Source: Pseudomonas khorasanensis
GTDB taxonomy: Bacteria > Pseudomonadota > Gammaproteobacteria > Pseudomonadales > Pseudomonadaceae
Direction of reading: 5' to 3'
Assembly: GCF_014268505.2 (NCBI RefSeq)
Contig: NZ_JABWQP020000010.1
Location: 124,001-188,000 of the forward strand
DNA: 64,000 nt
Of this stretch, positions 8,105 through 16,747 are shown piece by piece. Under the pieces are notes generated by a model. The model ran no database searches. It saw only the letters and a list, made by a program, of their open reading frames with translations, and was not told the DNA's origin. The translations under genes and the position numbers were made by a program. Every line of letters starts with the position of its first letter. Within the stretch, counting starts at the first letter, position 1.

Positions 8105-8902
8105 TCAGAACGCCGGCAATACCGCGCCGCTGTACTTCTTCTCGATAAATGCTTTCACTTCCGGGCTGGTCAGCGCCTTGGCCAGTTTCTGGATCGCTTC
8201 GCTGTTCTTGTTGTCCTCGCGGGCCACCAGGAAGTTCACGTACGGCGAGTCGGCGCCTTCGATCACCAGGGCGTCCTTCTGGGGGTTCAACTTGGCTTCC
8301 AGCGCGTAGTTGGTGTTGATCATGTCCAGATCAACTTCTTTCAACACGCGTGGCAGCAGCGCCGATTCCAGTTCCTTGAACTTGAAGTTGCGCGGGTTCT
8401 TGGCGATGTCCTTTGGGGTCGCCAGTGCGTTCTTCGGATCTTTCAGCTCGATCAGGCCGGCTTTCTGCAGCAGGATCAAAGCGCGGCCGCTGTTGCTGCC
8501 TTCGTTCGGGATGGCGATGGTCGCGCCGTCCGGCAGTTCAGCCAGGGTTTTGTACTTGCTCGAGTAACCACCGAACGGTTCAACGTGTACGCCTTGCACG
8601 GTCACCAGGTACTTCGATTTGTCGTCCTTGTATTTGCCCTGGTTGAAGCTGTTCAGGTACGGCAGGGTCTGGAAGTAGTTGGCGTCCAGACGCTTCTCGC
8701 CGACTTGTACGTTCGGCTGCACGTAGTCGGTAAAGACCTTGATTTCCAGGTCCACGCCTTCTTTGGCCAGGGTCGGTTTGATCAGCTCAAGAATTTCCGC
8801 GTGTGGCACCGGCGTCGCGGCAACCACCAGTTTCTCGCCGGCGTTTGCGAAAGAAGCCGTCAGAGCAGCCGCCAATGCGGTAAACAACAGAACCTTTTTC
8901 AT
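8105..8902 (-). CDS. metQ: MetQ/NlpA-family ABC substrate-binding protein
   Basis: Periplasmic binding protein of 265 residues of the methionine/organosulfur NlpA family. A cleavable type I signal (MKKVLLFTALAAALTASFANA) has no lipobox, so unlike E. coli MetQ it is predicted to be soluble. Family hallmarks are VVAATPVPHAEILE, the LDANYFQTLPYL segment and NEGSNSGRALILLQ; DMINTNYALEA lies in the ligand-closing lobe. No MetN or MetI partner genes are adjacent, so it is an orphan binding protein that must use an importer encoded elsewhere. Its promoter region carries a GGAATAA element on the coding strand. The ligand (methionine or another sulfur compound) is inferred from family and context. Confidence 0.85.
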   Translation of the reverse strand: MKKVLLFTALAAALTASFANAGEKLVVAATPVPHAEILELIKPTLAKEGVDLEIKVFTDYVQPNVQVGEKRLDANYFQTLPYLNSFNQGKYKDDKSKYLVTVQGVHVEPFGGYSSKYKTLAELPDGATIAIPNEGSNSGRALILLQKAGLIELKDPKNALATPKDIAKNPRNFKFKELESALLPRVLKEVDLDMINTNYALEAKLNPQKDALVIEGADSPYVNFLVAREDNKNSEAIQKLAKALTSPEVKAFIEKKYSGAVLPAF

Positions 8903-9066
8903 GCAGTGTCCTTATCGAAAATCACGGTCGTCATCGACGACGGCATTAATACGTGTGCCAGTGAAGTGATATCGCTGGCGTGAGGCGGACAATACCCGGA
9001 TTTTTTATTCCCTGACAATAACGTTTGTTCAGCTCTATATTCCATTTTGTTCGCACCCGCGAAATA

Positions 9067-9165
9067 GACAGGCAGCCGCTGCGGCACGCTGCGATCTTTT
9101 GATTTTCAATGGCTTGAACCTGCTGAAGATCAAGGGATCGCAGCGTGCCGAAGCGCCTACAGGAG
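9067..9165. repeat. Family 4 repeat pair, overlapping the 3' end of the neighbouring gene
   Basis: Two inverted family 4 units (GGCACGCTGCGATC and GATCGCAGCGTGCCGAAGC) lie between the MetQ-like promoter and the sigma54-activator-like gene. The CTGTAGG edge of the right unit, read on the minus strand, supplies the TAG stop codon of that gene. Confidence 0.75.
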
Positions 9166-10077
9166 GCCGGCGTTTTTCAGTACCTGCTGCAGTGCCTGCC
9201 GATCGGAAGCAGAGCCGGAAGAGAGGATTTGGGTGATCCGGGTTTCGATCTGCGTCAGTGTCGGTGGCAGGTTCAAGTGCTCCGGCAGAATCTCATCGCC
9301 GGTACTGACCAGCAGCGCGAAGTGGATGACGTTTTCAAGCTCGCGAGTATTGCCCGGCCAACTGTGCTGTTCGAGCACATGTTGCGCCGCTTCGCTGATC
9401 AGCGGCACCGGCAGGTCGAGGCGCTGGCTATAAATACCGAGGAAGTATTCGGCCAGGGACAGGATATCGCCGGTGCGCGCGCGCAACGCCGGCAACTCCA
9501 GATGACCCTCGCTGAGGTAGTGATAGAGGCGCTCGTGGAATTTTCCGGCGTCCACCGCCTGGGCCAGGTCGATGCTGGTCGCGGCCACCAGGCGCACATC
9601 CACCGGACTCGGCTGTTGCGCGCCAACGCGGGTGACTTCATGGTTTTCCAAAGCGGCGAGCAGCTTGATCTGAATCGGCAGTGGCAAGTCGCCGATTTCA
9701 TCGAGGTACAAGGTGCCACCGTTGGCCGAACCGAACCAGCCGGCACGACTGCTGGCCGAGCCGCTGTAACTGCCGGCGGCGTAGCCAAACAGTTCGGCAT
9801 CGGCGTAGGTGGGGCTGATCGCACCGCAGTTGACCGAGACGAACAAGCCGCTGCGATCACTGGCGCGATGGATGTGGCGCGCGAGCAGTTCCTTGCCGGT
9901 GCCGGTCTCGCCGCGAATCAACACTGAAATCGAACGTGGCGCCAACTGCTCCAGTTCTTCACGCAGTTGACGCGAGCGCGGATCGACAAACACCAGCGCC
10001 TTGGCGCGAATGCTCAGCGGGCTCTTTTCCGCATCGGGAAAGGTCAGCAAGGGCTGACCGAAGGTTTCAAGACTCAT
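9157..10077 (-). CDS. Degenerate sigma54-activator-like AAA+ protein (SfnR-like), no DNA-binding domain
   Basis: 306 residues, essentially one AAA+ domain of the bacterial enhancer-binding type. Walker A GETGTGKE (56-63), Walker B TLYLDEIGDL (122-131) and the sensor II motif WPGNTRELE are intact. Three functional elements are not: the sigma54-contacting GAFTGA loop reads GSYSGS (102-107), and aligned to PspF both arginine-finger positions are replaced (His181 and Tyr188 in FHERLYHYL). The protein stops about 25 residues after the AAA+ lid, with no Fis-type helix-turn-helix, and the stop codon lies in a repeat unit. Its closest relatives are probably the SfnR regulators of sulfone use. It may be a non-activating ATPase, a co-regulator or a decaying gene. 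It likely forms an operon with the hydrolase 52 bp upstream. Confidence 0.75.
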   Translation of the reverse strand: MSLETFGQPLLTFPDAEKSPLSIRAKALVFVDPRSRQLREELEQLAPRSISVLIRGETGTGKELLARHIHRASDRSGLFVSVNCGAISPTYADAELFGYAAGSYSGSASSRAGWFGSANGGTLYLDEIGDLPLPIQIKLLAALENHEVTRVGAQQPSPVDVRLVAATSIDLAQAVDAGKFHERLYHYLSEGHLELPALRARTGDILSLAEYFLGIYSQRLDLPVPLISEAAQHVLEQHSWPGNTRELENVIHFALLVSTGDEILPEHLNLPPTLTQIETRITQILSSGSASDRQALQQVLKNAGLL

Positions 10078-10129
10078 GGCAGACTCCCGCCCAGAACCGC
10101 CGGCAGACGGGGGCGTTGAATAAAAGAAA

Positions 10130-10711
10130 TCAGGCGCGACGGCGAGCGTGGTGTTCCAGGCGGTTTTGCAAGCGGTACAGATAGGCGAAACCCTGTTCCC
10201 AACGCTGATGCCCGGACTTCACGTTGATGTGCCCGGCGCCTGAGAGAATCCCCGCCTCCGCGCCCCAGTTGCGCGCCAGTTCCAGAGCGCGAGGCGCACT
10301 GACGGCGGCGTCGTTGTCGGAGCTGACAACCTGACTCGGAAACGGCAAGAGATCGCTCGGGATCGGCGCGAAATTGCGCAGCGCCGGCGCGCACGCAGGG
10401 CGCTCCACATCAGCCGGCGCAACCAGCAACGCACCGCGTACCTGACGCAGGTATTGCAACGGCGCAGTGGCCGCCCAATGGGCAACGGTGATGCAGCCGA
10501 GACTGTGGGCGATGAGGATCACCGGCGTGCTGTCGGCAGCAATGGCTTCGGCCAGCGCGGCGACCCAGTCTTCGCGGCGCGGCGTCAGCCAGTCGGCCTG
10601 CTCGACCCGCGCGCTGTTGGGCAGACTGTTCTGCCAATGGGTTTGCCAATGGTCATCTGGCGATCCTTGCCAGCCCGGCACAATCAGGTAGCGGATTGAT
10701 TCATTGCGCAT
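10130..10711 (-). CDS. RBBP9/YdeN-family serine hydrolase
   Basis: Alpha/beta hydrolase of 193 residues. The family-typical opening is IVPGWQGSPDDHWQTHWQ (about 9-26), the nucleophile elbow is AHSLGC (Ser about 71), and the acid and base are probably the D of VSSDNDAAVS and the H of SGAGHINVKSG. No signal peptide, so it is cytoplasmic. Substrate unknown for most of the family. The start has an AGGAG about 9 nt upstream. It is probably co-transcribed with the AAA+ gene downstream; the promoter region carries two motifs shared with the sulfate-ester genes, which suggests sulfur-responsive expression. Confidence 0.85.
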   Translation of the reverse strand: MRNESIRYLIVPGWQGSPDDHWQTHWQNSLPNSARVEQADWLTPRREDWVAALAEAIAADSTPVILIAHSLGCITVAHWAATAPLQYLRQVRGALLVAPADVERPACAPALRNFAPIPSDLLPFPSQVVSSDNDAAVSAPRALELARNWGAEAGILSGAGHINVKSGHQRWEQGFAYLYRLQNRLEHHARRRA

Positions 10712-10773
10712 GGGGAGCTCTCCTGCATCGTGTCTGTTCCGGATCGAGTATAGGGAGAGGATTTATATTCGTT

Positions 10774-10817
10774 AAGGAATAAGAAGCTATTTATTAAGAC
10801 TCATAATGCATATCTAA
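10774..10817. promoter_or_regulatory. Two candidate sulfur-response motifs upstream of the hydrolase operon
   Basis: 10774-10792 is the AAGGAATAAGAAG-CTATTT motif also found at 7656. 10804-10817 reads TAATGCATATCTAA, matching 13 of 14 bases of the element at 15750-15763 in the receptor/LysR promoter. The co-occurrence within 45 bp suggests a regulated promoter; the binding proteins are inferred to be CysB and SftR types. Confidence 0.4.
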
Positions 10818-10825
10818 CCGATAAT

Positions 10826-10914
10826 TGTGGGAGCGAGCCTGCTCGCGAGTTCCTGGTTCAGTTGAGATTGGCGCCGTGTCGGTTGAGGCGTTCGGGAGCA
10901 GGCTCGCTCCCACA
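10826..10914. repeat. REP inverted pair (family 1)
   Basis: Two family 1 units in opposite orientation, TGTGGGAGCGAGCCTGCTCG at 10826 and its mirror ending at 10914, separated by about 40 bp: a REP doublet (REPIN). Confidence 0.9.
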
Positions 10915-10941
10915 AGGGGGCGTGGTGTAACAACAGCGGAC

Positions 10942-10977
10942 AAAAAAAGGGCCGCACCCTGCCAAGGAGACGGCCCC
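10942..10977 (-). terminator. Terminator of the tonB-exbB-exbD operon
   Basis: Read on the minus strand, a GGGGCCG...CGGCCC hairpin followed by seven T residues starts 18 bp past the exbD stop codon. Confidence 0.8.
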
Positions 10978-10994
10978 GGAAAATCGTGTATCTG

Positions 10995-11396
10995 TCAGCG
11001 CGCCGTGATCACCGATAATTTGGTAATCCCCGCCCGCTCAATCGAAGCCATGGCTCGCGCCACTTCGCCGTAATTCACCCCGTCATCGGCCTGCAGTTGC
11101 ACGCGCACTTCAGGGTCTTTGGCTTTCGCCGACTTGAGGTTGAATTCCAGCAAGTCCGGCTGAATCTCGTCCTTGTTGATAAACAACTTTCCGGTACCGT
11201 CAATGCTCACCACCAGCGGGTCTTTCTGCTCGACTGGCGCTACCGTTTCGGTCTTCGGCAGGTTGATCGGGATCGCGTTGGTCAGCAGCGGCGCGGTGAC
11301 AATAAACACCACCAGCAGCACCAGCATCACGTCTACCAGCGGCGTCACATTGATCTCGCTGAGCACCTCGTCACTGTCTTGCGTGGAGAAGGCCAT
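10995..11396 (-). CDS. exbD: Biopolymer transport protein ExbD
   Basis: 133-residue inner-membrane subunit of the TonB energising complex. It has one transmembrane helix (about 18-38) that carries the proton-path aspartate in TPLVDVMLVLLVVFIVTAPL, then a periplasmic domain. One base separates it from exbB. The order tonB-exbB-exbD on the minus strand next to a TonB-dependent receptor matches the sulfate-ester region of P. aeruginosa, suggesting a TonB system serving this receptor. Confidence 0.93.
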   Translation of the reverse strand: MAFSTQDSDEVLSEINVTPLVDVMLVLLVVFIVTAPLLTNAIPINLPKTETVAPVEQKDPLVVSIDGTGKLFINKDEIQPDLLEFNLKSAKAKDPEVRVQLQADDGVNYGEVARAMASIERAGITKLSVITAR

Positions 11397-11397
11397 C

Positions 11398-12123
11398 TCA
11401 GGACGCCTCCTTCACTTTTACCGCGTTGCCCGGCGCCGCGACCTTTTGCGCGGTCGGATGGATCAGCAAGCGGAACGCACTCTTCTGCGCCAGGCTGTAG
11501 AAGTCGTGGGCAAAGTCGTCCAGGTCCGCCGCGGTCAATTTCAAGCGCCGCAAAAAATAGTTGTAAACCAGCACCGCCGGCACTGCGACGGCGATCCCTA
11601 CACCGGTAGCGACCAGTGCAGCACCAATCGGCCCTGCGACTGTTTCAAGACTGGCCGAGCCTGCAGCGCTGATTCCCTTCAACGCCTCCATGATTCCCCA
11701 CACCGTGCCGAACAGACCGATGAACGGCGAAGTGCTGCCGATACTCGCGACCACCGCCAGACCGGTTTCCAGCGAACGTCGCTCGCGAACAATCTGCTGG
11801 CGCAAAGCGCGCTCCAGTCGATCCTGATGGTTGATCGCCTGGCTCAAATCATTCGCCTGCGGCGCCTCACCCACCTGGATCGCGGCATAACCGGCCTGGG
11901 CCACCCGAGCCGCCGCGCCGGGTGCGCTCTCGCTCAGCTCGGCGGCGCAATTGAGGCTCGATGCAGCCCAGAAGCGTTGATGAAACCTGCGATCCTGCGC
12001 TTTCAGCCGACCGAACTGCACGGCCTTGAGCAGCGCCAATCCCCAGGTCGCAACGGAAAAAACCACCAACAGCCAGATCACCGCGCTTTCGATGGATTCC
12101 AGTGGAGATGCCAGTAACGTCAT
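11398..12123 (-). CDS. exbB: MotA/TolQ/ExbB proton channel protein ExbB
   Basis: 241 residues with three membrane helices: about 15-35, then a pair at about 130-150 and 170-195 after a cytoplasmic loop. The conserved ExbB/TolQ block ASIGSTSPFIGLFGTVWGIM is followed by the GPIGAALVATGVGIAVAVPA helix. It forms the pentameric channel around ExbD and uses the proton gradient to energise TonB. It lies 44 bp downstream of tonB and 1 bp before exbD. Confidence 0.93.
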   Translation of the reverse strand: MTLLASPLESIESAVIWLLVVFSVATWGLALLKAVQFGRLKAQDRRFHQRFWAASSLNCAAELSESAPGAAARVAQAGYAAIQVGEAPQANDLSQAINHQDRLERALRQQIVRERRSLETGLAVVASIGSTSPFIGLFGTVWGIMEALKGISAAGSASLETVAGPIGAALVATGVGIAVAVPAVLVYNYFLRRLKLTAADLDDFAHDFYSLAQKSAFRLLIHPTAQKVAAPGNAVKVKEAS

Positions 12124-12167
12124 GATGTAGTCCTCGTGTAAACGTTTTGCGCGAATTTGGTTTCGGT

Positions 12168-12968
12168 TTAATGAATCTTGAAATCGATGGGCACGCTGAC
12201 CCAGCCGTCCTGGGCGACATCACCCTGCGTGGCCGGGACGAAACGCCAGCGCTTCACGGCATTGAGTGCTGCGTCGTCGAGCTGCTGCCGGCCACTGCTT
12301 TTCGCAATCTGGATCTCGCCCGGTTTGCCGCTGGACAACACATGCACGCGCAATAACACCGTGCCTTCCCAGCCGCGACGCTGGGCCAGCGACGGATATT
12401 CCGGCGCTGGATTTTTCAGGTACGCGGCGTTGGCCGAAGCCGGGGTCACGGGTGCTGGTGCCGGTGGCGCTGGCGCAGCGACAGGGACTGCCGGTTTGGG
12501 TGGCGCTGTCGGTTGCTCGACCGCTTTCGGCGCTGGTTTGGGCGGCGGTTTAACCACCGGTCTGGGTTTCGGGACTGGCTTGGGCGGCGGCGGTTTCACC
12601 GCCAATTCGTCTTCCACCGGCGGTGGCGGTTCAACCACAGGTGGTGGCGGCGGCGGTACGACAACCGGCGGCGCTGGCGGAGCCGGGCGCGAAAACTCGA
12701 TGGTCATCGGCGGAATTTCCGGCGGCACCACTGGCAGCACTGGCGTCGGTTTCTGGCCGACCCAATAAATCACCGCGCCATGCACGACCAACGCGAGCAC
12801 GCCAAGCAGAAGCGTTTCGCGCCGACTCAAAATACCCTTGGTCGCACGCTGCAAACGCAGTTGCCCCAACGGCACTCGATGCGGCCGGCCGAGGTCGACC
12901 AGTTCGCCACCCGGCGTCTGCCGCCACAGCAATTCCCCTGCGCTGGCGGCGGTCTGGACATTGCCCAT
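12168..12968 (-). CDS. tonB: TonB energy-transducing protein
   Basis: 266 residues. A cytoplasmic N-terminus of about 50 residues, unusually long, precedes one transmembrane helix (about 52-70, LLLGVLALVVHGAVIYWVG). A long proline-rich periplasmic linker follows (about 75-180, PPPPPPVVEPPPPVEDE and PKPV/PKPAP repeats). The C-terminal TonB domain has PEYPSLAQRRGWEGTVLLRV and ends KRWRFVPATQ...PIDFKIH. The long N-terminus is a feature of some Pseudomonas TonB proteins. First gene of tonB-exbB-exbD. Confidence 0.93.
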   Translation of the reverse strand: MGNVQTAASAGELLWRQTPGGELVDLGRPHRVPLGQLRLQRATKGILSRRETLLLGVLALVVHGAVIYWVGQKPTPVLPVVPPEIPPMTIEFSRPAPPAPPVVVPPPPPPVVEPPPPVEDELAVKPPPPKPVPKPRPVVKPPPKPAPKAVEQPTAPPKPAVPVAAPAPPAPAPVTPASANAAYLKNPAPEYPSLAQRRGWEGTVLLRVHVLSSGKPGEIQIAKSSGRQQLDDAALNAVKRWRFVPATQGDVAQDGWVSVPIDFKIH

Positions 12969-13267
12969 TATTTAACTCCCTGCGGTCTTTTTCGTTCTGC
13001 AGAAGCGGTCGATCTGCGCTTTGCTGCAGCCCCCAACGCTGATCGATGGGGAATCATTGAGTGTTCGCGCTTATCTCTGAAAGTAATCTTTAACGTTATG
13101 CTTATGCGTTTAGTGAATTAGCGCATTGATCAGTCGCCGCCAGTCCACGAACCGCAAGGGCTGCAGCGCTCAGCTCTGAATCGCATGCTTTTCAGGCATT
13201 CAAAGTATTCATGCAACGCATCAACCTGAGCGCCCTCAACGGTGGCTTGCGGCTTGTCTGAAAACTG
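12969..13267. other. Intergenic region upstream of tonB
   Basis: 299 bp between the tonB start and the stop of the TonB-dependent receptor. It is AT-richer around 13050-13125, where the tonB promoter probably lies. I see no Fur-box-like sequence, no REP unit and no convincing terminator for the receptor gene. Confidence 0.5.
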
Positions 13268-15628
13268 TCAGAAGTCATAGCGCCCGGTGACACCCAGCGT
13301 GCGCGGTGTGCCGAGCAGGCCTTCATAGCCGCCGTTGCCACCGGTCCACAGGGTCGTGTAGTAGGTCTTGTCGAAGGCGTTTTTCAGCCACAGCGAGATA
13401 TCCCACTGGCCTTGATTGAAATCGCCGCGCAGCCCCGTGGACAGGTTCACCACCGCGTAACTCGGGATTTGCCCGTAGTCGGAATCCTCGACAGTGCCCA
13501 CCGCTTTGGAACGGAACGCATAACTGCCGGTGACGTAGGGTTCGAAGCCGTTATCCAGATCCCATTTGTACTCGCCGTTGGCGTTGCCGATCCATTTCGA
13601 TGCACCGACCACCTGATGTCCGGTCAGGTCGCAGGACGCTGGCGCGCCCGGTGCCTGGCTGATTTCCGGCGGGCACGGTGCGTCTTTGTAGGAGAGGTAG
13701 CTGACGTCGTTGTACGAGCCGTTGAAGTTCAGCGTCAGGCCGCGCAGGGGCACGAGCGTGCTTTCGAACTCAACACCGCGAGAGCGCACGGAGCCGGCGT
13801 TGGTCAGGTATTGCACGCGGTTGGTGGCGTCATAGGCGTTGGTCTGGTAGGCGTTGACCTGAGTCCAGAACACATTGGCATTGAGTTGCAGACGGTGGTC
13901 CCACAGGGTGCTTTTGAATCCGAGCTCGGCGTTGTTGGCCCGCTCGGTGCCGATCAGCAGCGAGTCGGCGCCAGCGGTCGGTGCAGAGCCGACGGCCAGG
14001 TTGACTCCACCGGATTTTTCGCCGTGGGACAACGTGGCGTAACCGAGCACGTCGTCGGTGATGCGATAGCTGAGATTGAGCAGTCCTGAGGGGCTGGAGC
14101 TGTATTGATTCAAGTCCCCGGAATCGTAAGCCCCGGCACGCCCGCGGCGTGCATTGGCTGCCGCCCCCGCCACCTCCACCCCGCCAACTGGCGCATTGCG
14201 GCTGACCCGGGCGTTCTTCTCTTCATAAGTGCCACGCACCCCGGCGGTAAAATCCAGGCGCTCGGTCAGGTGCCACGTACCCTGGGCAAACAGCGCGAAA
14301 CTGTCGGTCTTGATGTGCCCCTTACCGACGCTGGTTACATTGGCCAGCGCACCGGCCGGCGTGCCGTTCCAGATGTCGGCCTGCGGGCCGTAATAAGCGA
14401 AAGACTTGTTGTCCAGATCCGAGCCGAAGTAGTAGGCCCCGACGACGTAATCGAAGAACTCGTCTTTGGGCGAGGCCAGGCGAAATTCCTGCGAGTACTG
14501 CTTATCTTCCACCGACACACCGGCGTTGTAACTGGCTGGCACATTGAGGCCGTCATCGTTGCGCGGAGTGAAATTCCAGAATCGGTAGGAGCTGATCGAA
14601 GTCAGGGTGAAATCACTCGGCAACGTCCAGTTGGCTTCCACCGAAGTGCCGCCCTGATGCACGGTGACGTGCTGGTCGTTGTCGAGATTGACCTTGCGAT
14701 GCTGGCCGTTGACCAGCGTCGCCCCGGCCGCGCTGGCCCGCGATTCATACAGATTGACGCCGTTGATGGTCGGCCCGGTGTTGTAAAGCACGCGGGTGCC
14801 GGCGCTGGAATTTTCCTCGTTGTAATCGCCGATCCAGCGCAGATTGAAATCTTCATTGGGCTTGAACAACAGCTGGGCGCGGAAGCCCTCGCGGGAGCCA
14901 CCGTTGAGATCGTGGCCGTCGTATTCGTTCTTGATGTCGCCGTCACTGCGCGTGCGATAGGCGGAAAAGCGTCCGGCCAACTCATCATTGAGCGGCCCGG
15001 AAATCGTGCCCTTGGTCTGGAAATAACCGTCCTCGCCGACCGACGTTTCGATGCTGCGCTCAGGTGTGAAACCGGGCGCGCGGGTGCTGATGTTGATCAC
15101 CCCGGCGGTGGTGTTCTTGCCGAACAACGTGCCCTGCGGCCCGCGCAAGACTTCAAGCTGCTCGATGTCCATCAGATCGAACACCGCCATCCCCGGACGG
15201 CCCAGATAGACGTTGTCGATGTACAACCCGACGCTGCCTTCCAGGCCGTCACTGGCCGGGTTGTTGCCCAGGCCACGGATCGACACGCTGGACTGGCGCG
15301 CATGCATGTAGGCGACATTGACGCTGGGCACCAGTTGCTGCAGATCCTGGATCCGGTAGACCCGCTGCGCCTCCAGATTCTGCCCGCTGACCACGCTCAT
15401 TGGCATCGGCACGTCTTGGGAGCTTTCTTCACGACGGCGAGTCGTGACGGTCACCGTTTCCAGCTGCGAACCGTTGACCGCCGCGTTGCCTGCTGGGCCC
15501 GGCGCCGGGGTTTCAGCCTCGGCGGCATAACCGTGAGTCCAGCTGGCGCTGCCTGCCAGTAACAGGGCCAAAGGCAGGCGTTTGAGCCGTCGTGGTGTGA
15601 GGGGTGAGGCGAGATTCAACGGACTCAT
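13268..15628 (-). CDS. sftP: TonB-dependent outer-membrane receptor of the sulfate-ester cluster (SftP-like)
   Basis: 786-residue outer-membrane transporter. After a signal peptide (about 1-35) comes a TonB box (ETVTVT), the plug domain (about 65-180, with SIRGLGNNPASDG and VEVLRGPQGTLFGKNTTAGV-like sequence) and the 22-strand barrel ending in the required C-terminal phenylalanine (GRYDF). The ATG at 15628 has AGGAG 8 nt upstream; an ATG 36 bp earlier has no such site. It is divergent from a LysR gene of SftR type, as in P. putida S-313, where SftP and SftR serve sulfate-ester metabolism. The substrate is inferred from this context; the fold is certain. Confidence 0.9.
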   Translation of the reverse strand: MSPLNLASPLTPRRLKRLPLALLLAGSASWTHGYAAEAETPAPGPAGNAAVNGSQLETVTVTTRRREESSQDVPMPMSVVSGQNLEAQRVYRIQDLQQLVPSVNVAYMHARQSSVSIRGLGNNPASDGLEGSVGLYIDNVYLGRPGMAVFDLMDIEQLEVLRGPQGTLFGKNTTAGVINISTRAPGFTPERSIETSVGEDGYFQTKGTISGPLNDELAGRFSAYRTRSDGDIKNEYDGHDLNGGSREGFRAQLLFKPNEDFNLRWIGDYNEENSSAGTRVLYNTGPTINGVNLYESRASAAGATLVNGQHRKVNLDNDQHVTVHQGGTSVEANWTLPSDFTLTSISSYRFWNFTPRNDDGLNVPASYNAGVSVEDKQYSQEFRLASPKDEFFDYVVGAYYFGSDLDNKSFAYYGPQADIWNGTPAGALANVTSVGKGHIKTDSFALFAQGTWHLTERLDFTAGVRGTYEEKNARVSRNAPVGGVEVAGAAANARRGRAGAYDSGDLNQYSSSPSGLLNLSYRITDDVLGYATLSHGEKSGGVNLAVGSAPTAGADSLLIGTERANNAELGFKSTLWDHRLQLNANVFWTQVNAYQTNAYDATNRVQYLTNAGSVRSRGVEFESTLVPLRGLTLNFNGSYNDVSYLSYKDAPCPPEISQAPGAPASCDLTGHQVVGASKWIGNANGEYKWDLDNGFEPYVTGSYAFRSKAVGTVEDSDYGQIPSYAVVNLSTGLRGDFNQGQWDISLWLKNAFDKTYYTTLWTGGNGGYEGLLGTPRTLGVTGRYDF

Positions 15629-15749
15629 GACGCGGCTCCTGGTCAAAAAACACACAGACATCAACAGCGCTGTATATTCTTTTAAGTTATTTATTTATGG
15701 CTTTACAAATATTTACTGCATAAGCGATTGCCTTTATAAGGAGTCGACG

Positions 15750-15769
15750 TAATGCATATCCAATGCATT
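15750..15769. promoter_or_regulatory. Candidate SftR-type operator between receptor and LysR genes
   Basis: The minus strand reads AATGCATTGGAT followed by ATGCATTA. The first 12 bases are identical to 21927-21938 in the atsR/atsB promoter region, and TAATGCATATC plus AA matches 10804-10817. It lies 24 bp before the LysR start, where an autoregulatory site would be expected. Confidence 0.5.
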
Positions 15770-15793
15770 TCCCGGATATTTTTTATGTGAAAA

Positions 15794-16738
15794 ATGCATA
15801 TCGACTTGCGCCAACTTCGCCACTTCATCGCCCTGGCTGAACAACGCAGCTTCGTCGCCGGGGCTCAGGCGGTGAACCTCTCGCAGTCGGCCTTCAGCCG
15901 CAGTATTCAGGCACTCGAGCACAGCGTCGGCTGCCAGTTGGTCGACCGGGGGCGCAAGGAATTGCCGCCCACCAAACAGGGCCAGGTGCTGCTCGAGCAT
16001 GCACGGCGGCTGGTCAGCGGCGCGCAGCAGATGGCCAATGAGATCAGCCAGTTCAATGGACTCGAAGCGGGGGAGCTGCGCTTCGGTTGTGGGCCAGCGC
16101 CGGCTGCGGGCTTGATCCCGCGGGCGATAGGCGCCTTCATCGGGCGCTATCCGAAAGCGCGGGTGCAGTTTCAGGTTGATGACTGGCAAAGCCTGAGCAA
16201 ACGCCTGCTTAGCGAAGAGTTCGAATTCTTCGTCGCCGACACCCGTCAATTCGAGGCGGATCCGGATTACCTGACCTACCGCTTGCGTGCCCGCAAATGG
16301 CATTTCTGTTGCCGCGCCGGGCATCCGCTGGCGGCGCTCGAGCGAGTCAGCGCCGAGCAGTTGATGAGTTATCCACTGGCGGTGAGCATCCGGCCGCCGA
16401 ACCTGCGCAAGGTCATCGTCGACCTCAGCGGCCGCCCGGACTTCACGCCCAACGTGGCGTGCGAAAACAGTTCGAGCCTGTTGAGCGTGGTGCTGCGTTC
16501 GGAAGCGATCGGGATCGTCGGGGCCTACTCCGATGCGCTGCACCTGGCCAAGGGTGAGCTGGTGTGTCTGAAGATAGAAGGCCTGCCCGATGATCTTGAA
16601 GAGCTGTACACGCGCTATGGCATTGTCAGTCGCGCGGGGTATCGGTTGTCGCCACTGGCCGAGGCGATGATCGAGCAGATCAAGGGGGTTGATGCGGTGG
16701 ATGAGGAGGTGTGTTCGCTGGAGAATTTTGCTGTCTGA
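15794..16738 (+). CDS. sftR: LysR-family regulator, SftR-like
   Basis: 314 residues. The N-terminal winged helix-turn-helix (about 1-62) contains FVAGAQAVNLSQSAFSRSIQ as recognition region; a linker helix and a two-lobe effector domain (about 90-300) follow. It has no obvious strong ribosome-binding site. It is divergent from the TonB-dependent receptor gene, and about half of its residues match the second LysR at 19743, including the RFGCGPAPA / HFGCGPAPA block at the start of the effector domain. In P. putida, SftR activates sulfate-ester genes and is released by adenosine phosphosulfate. The assignment as the SftR orthologue is inferred from position. Confidence 0.8.
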   Translation: MHIDLRQLRHFIALAEQRSFVAGAQAVNLSQSAFSRSIQALEHSVGCQLVDRGRKELPPTKQGQVLLEHARRLVSGAQQMANEISQFNGLEAGELRFGCGPAPAAGLIPRAIGAFIGRYPKARVQFQVDDWQSLSKRLLSEEFEFFVADTRQFEADPDYLTYRLRARKWHFCCRAGHPLAALERVSAEQLMSYPLAVSIRPPNLRKVIVDLSGRPDFTPNVACENSSSLLSVVLRSEAIGIVGAYSDALHLAKGELVCLKIEGLPDDLEELYTRYGIVSRAGYRLSPLAEAMIEQIKGVDAVDEEVCSLENFAV

Positions 16739-16747
16739 TCAGCCCTC

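Noticed and set aside
8105-8902. MetQ-like protein as a lipoprotein
   Set aside because: There is no cysteine at the signal cleavage site; the signal is of type I.
10942-10977. Riboswitch or leader structure
   Set aside because: The hairpin lies downstream of exbD and ends in a T-run on that strand, which fits a terminator.
12969-13267. Fur box upstream of tonB
   Set aside because: I found no sequence close to the GATAATGATAATCATTATC consensus there or upstream of the receptor.
14105-15562. A 485-codon plus-strand frame
   Set aside because: Antisense to the TonB-dependent receptor; no domains.
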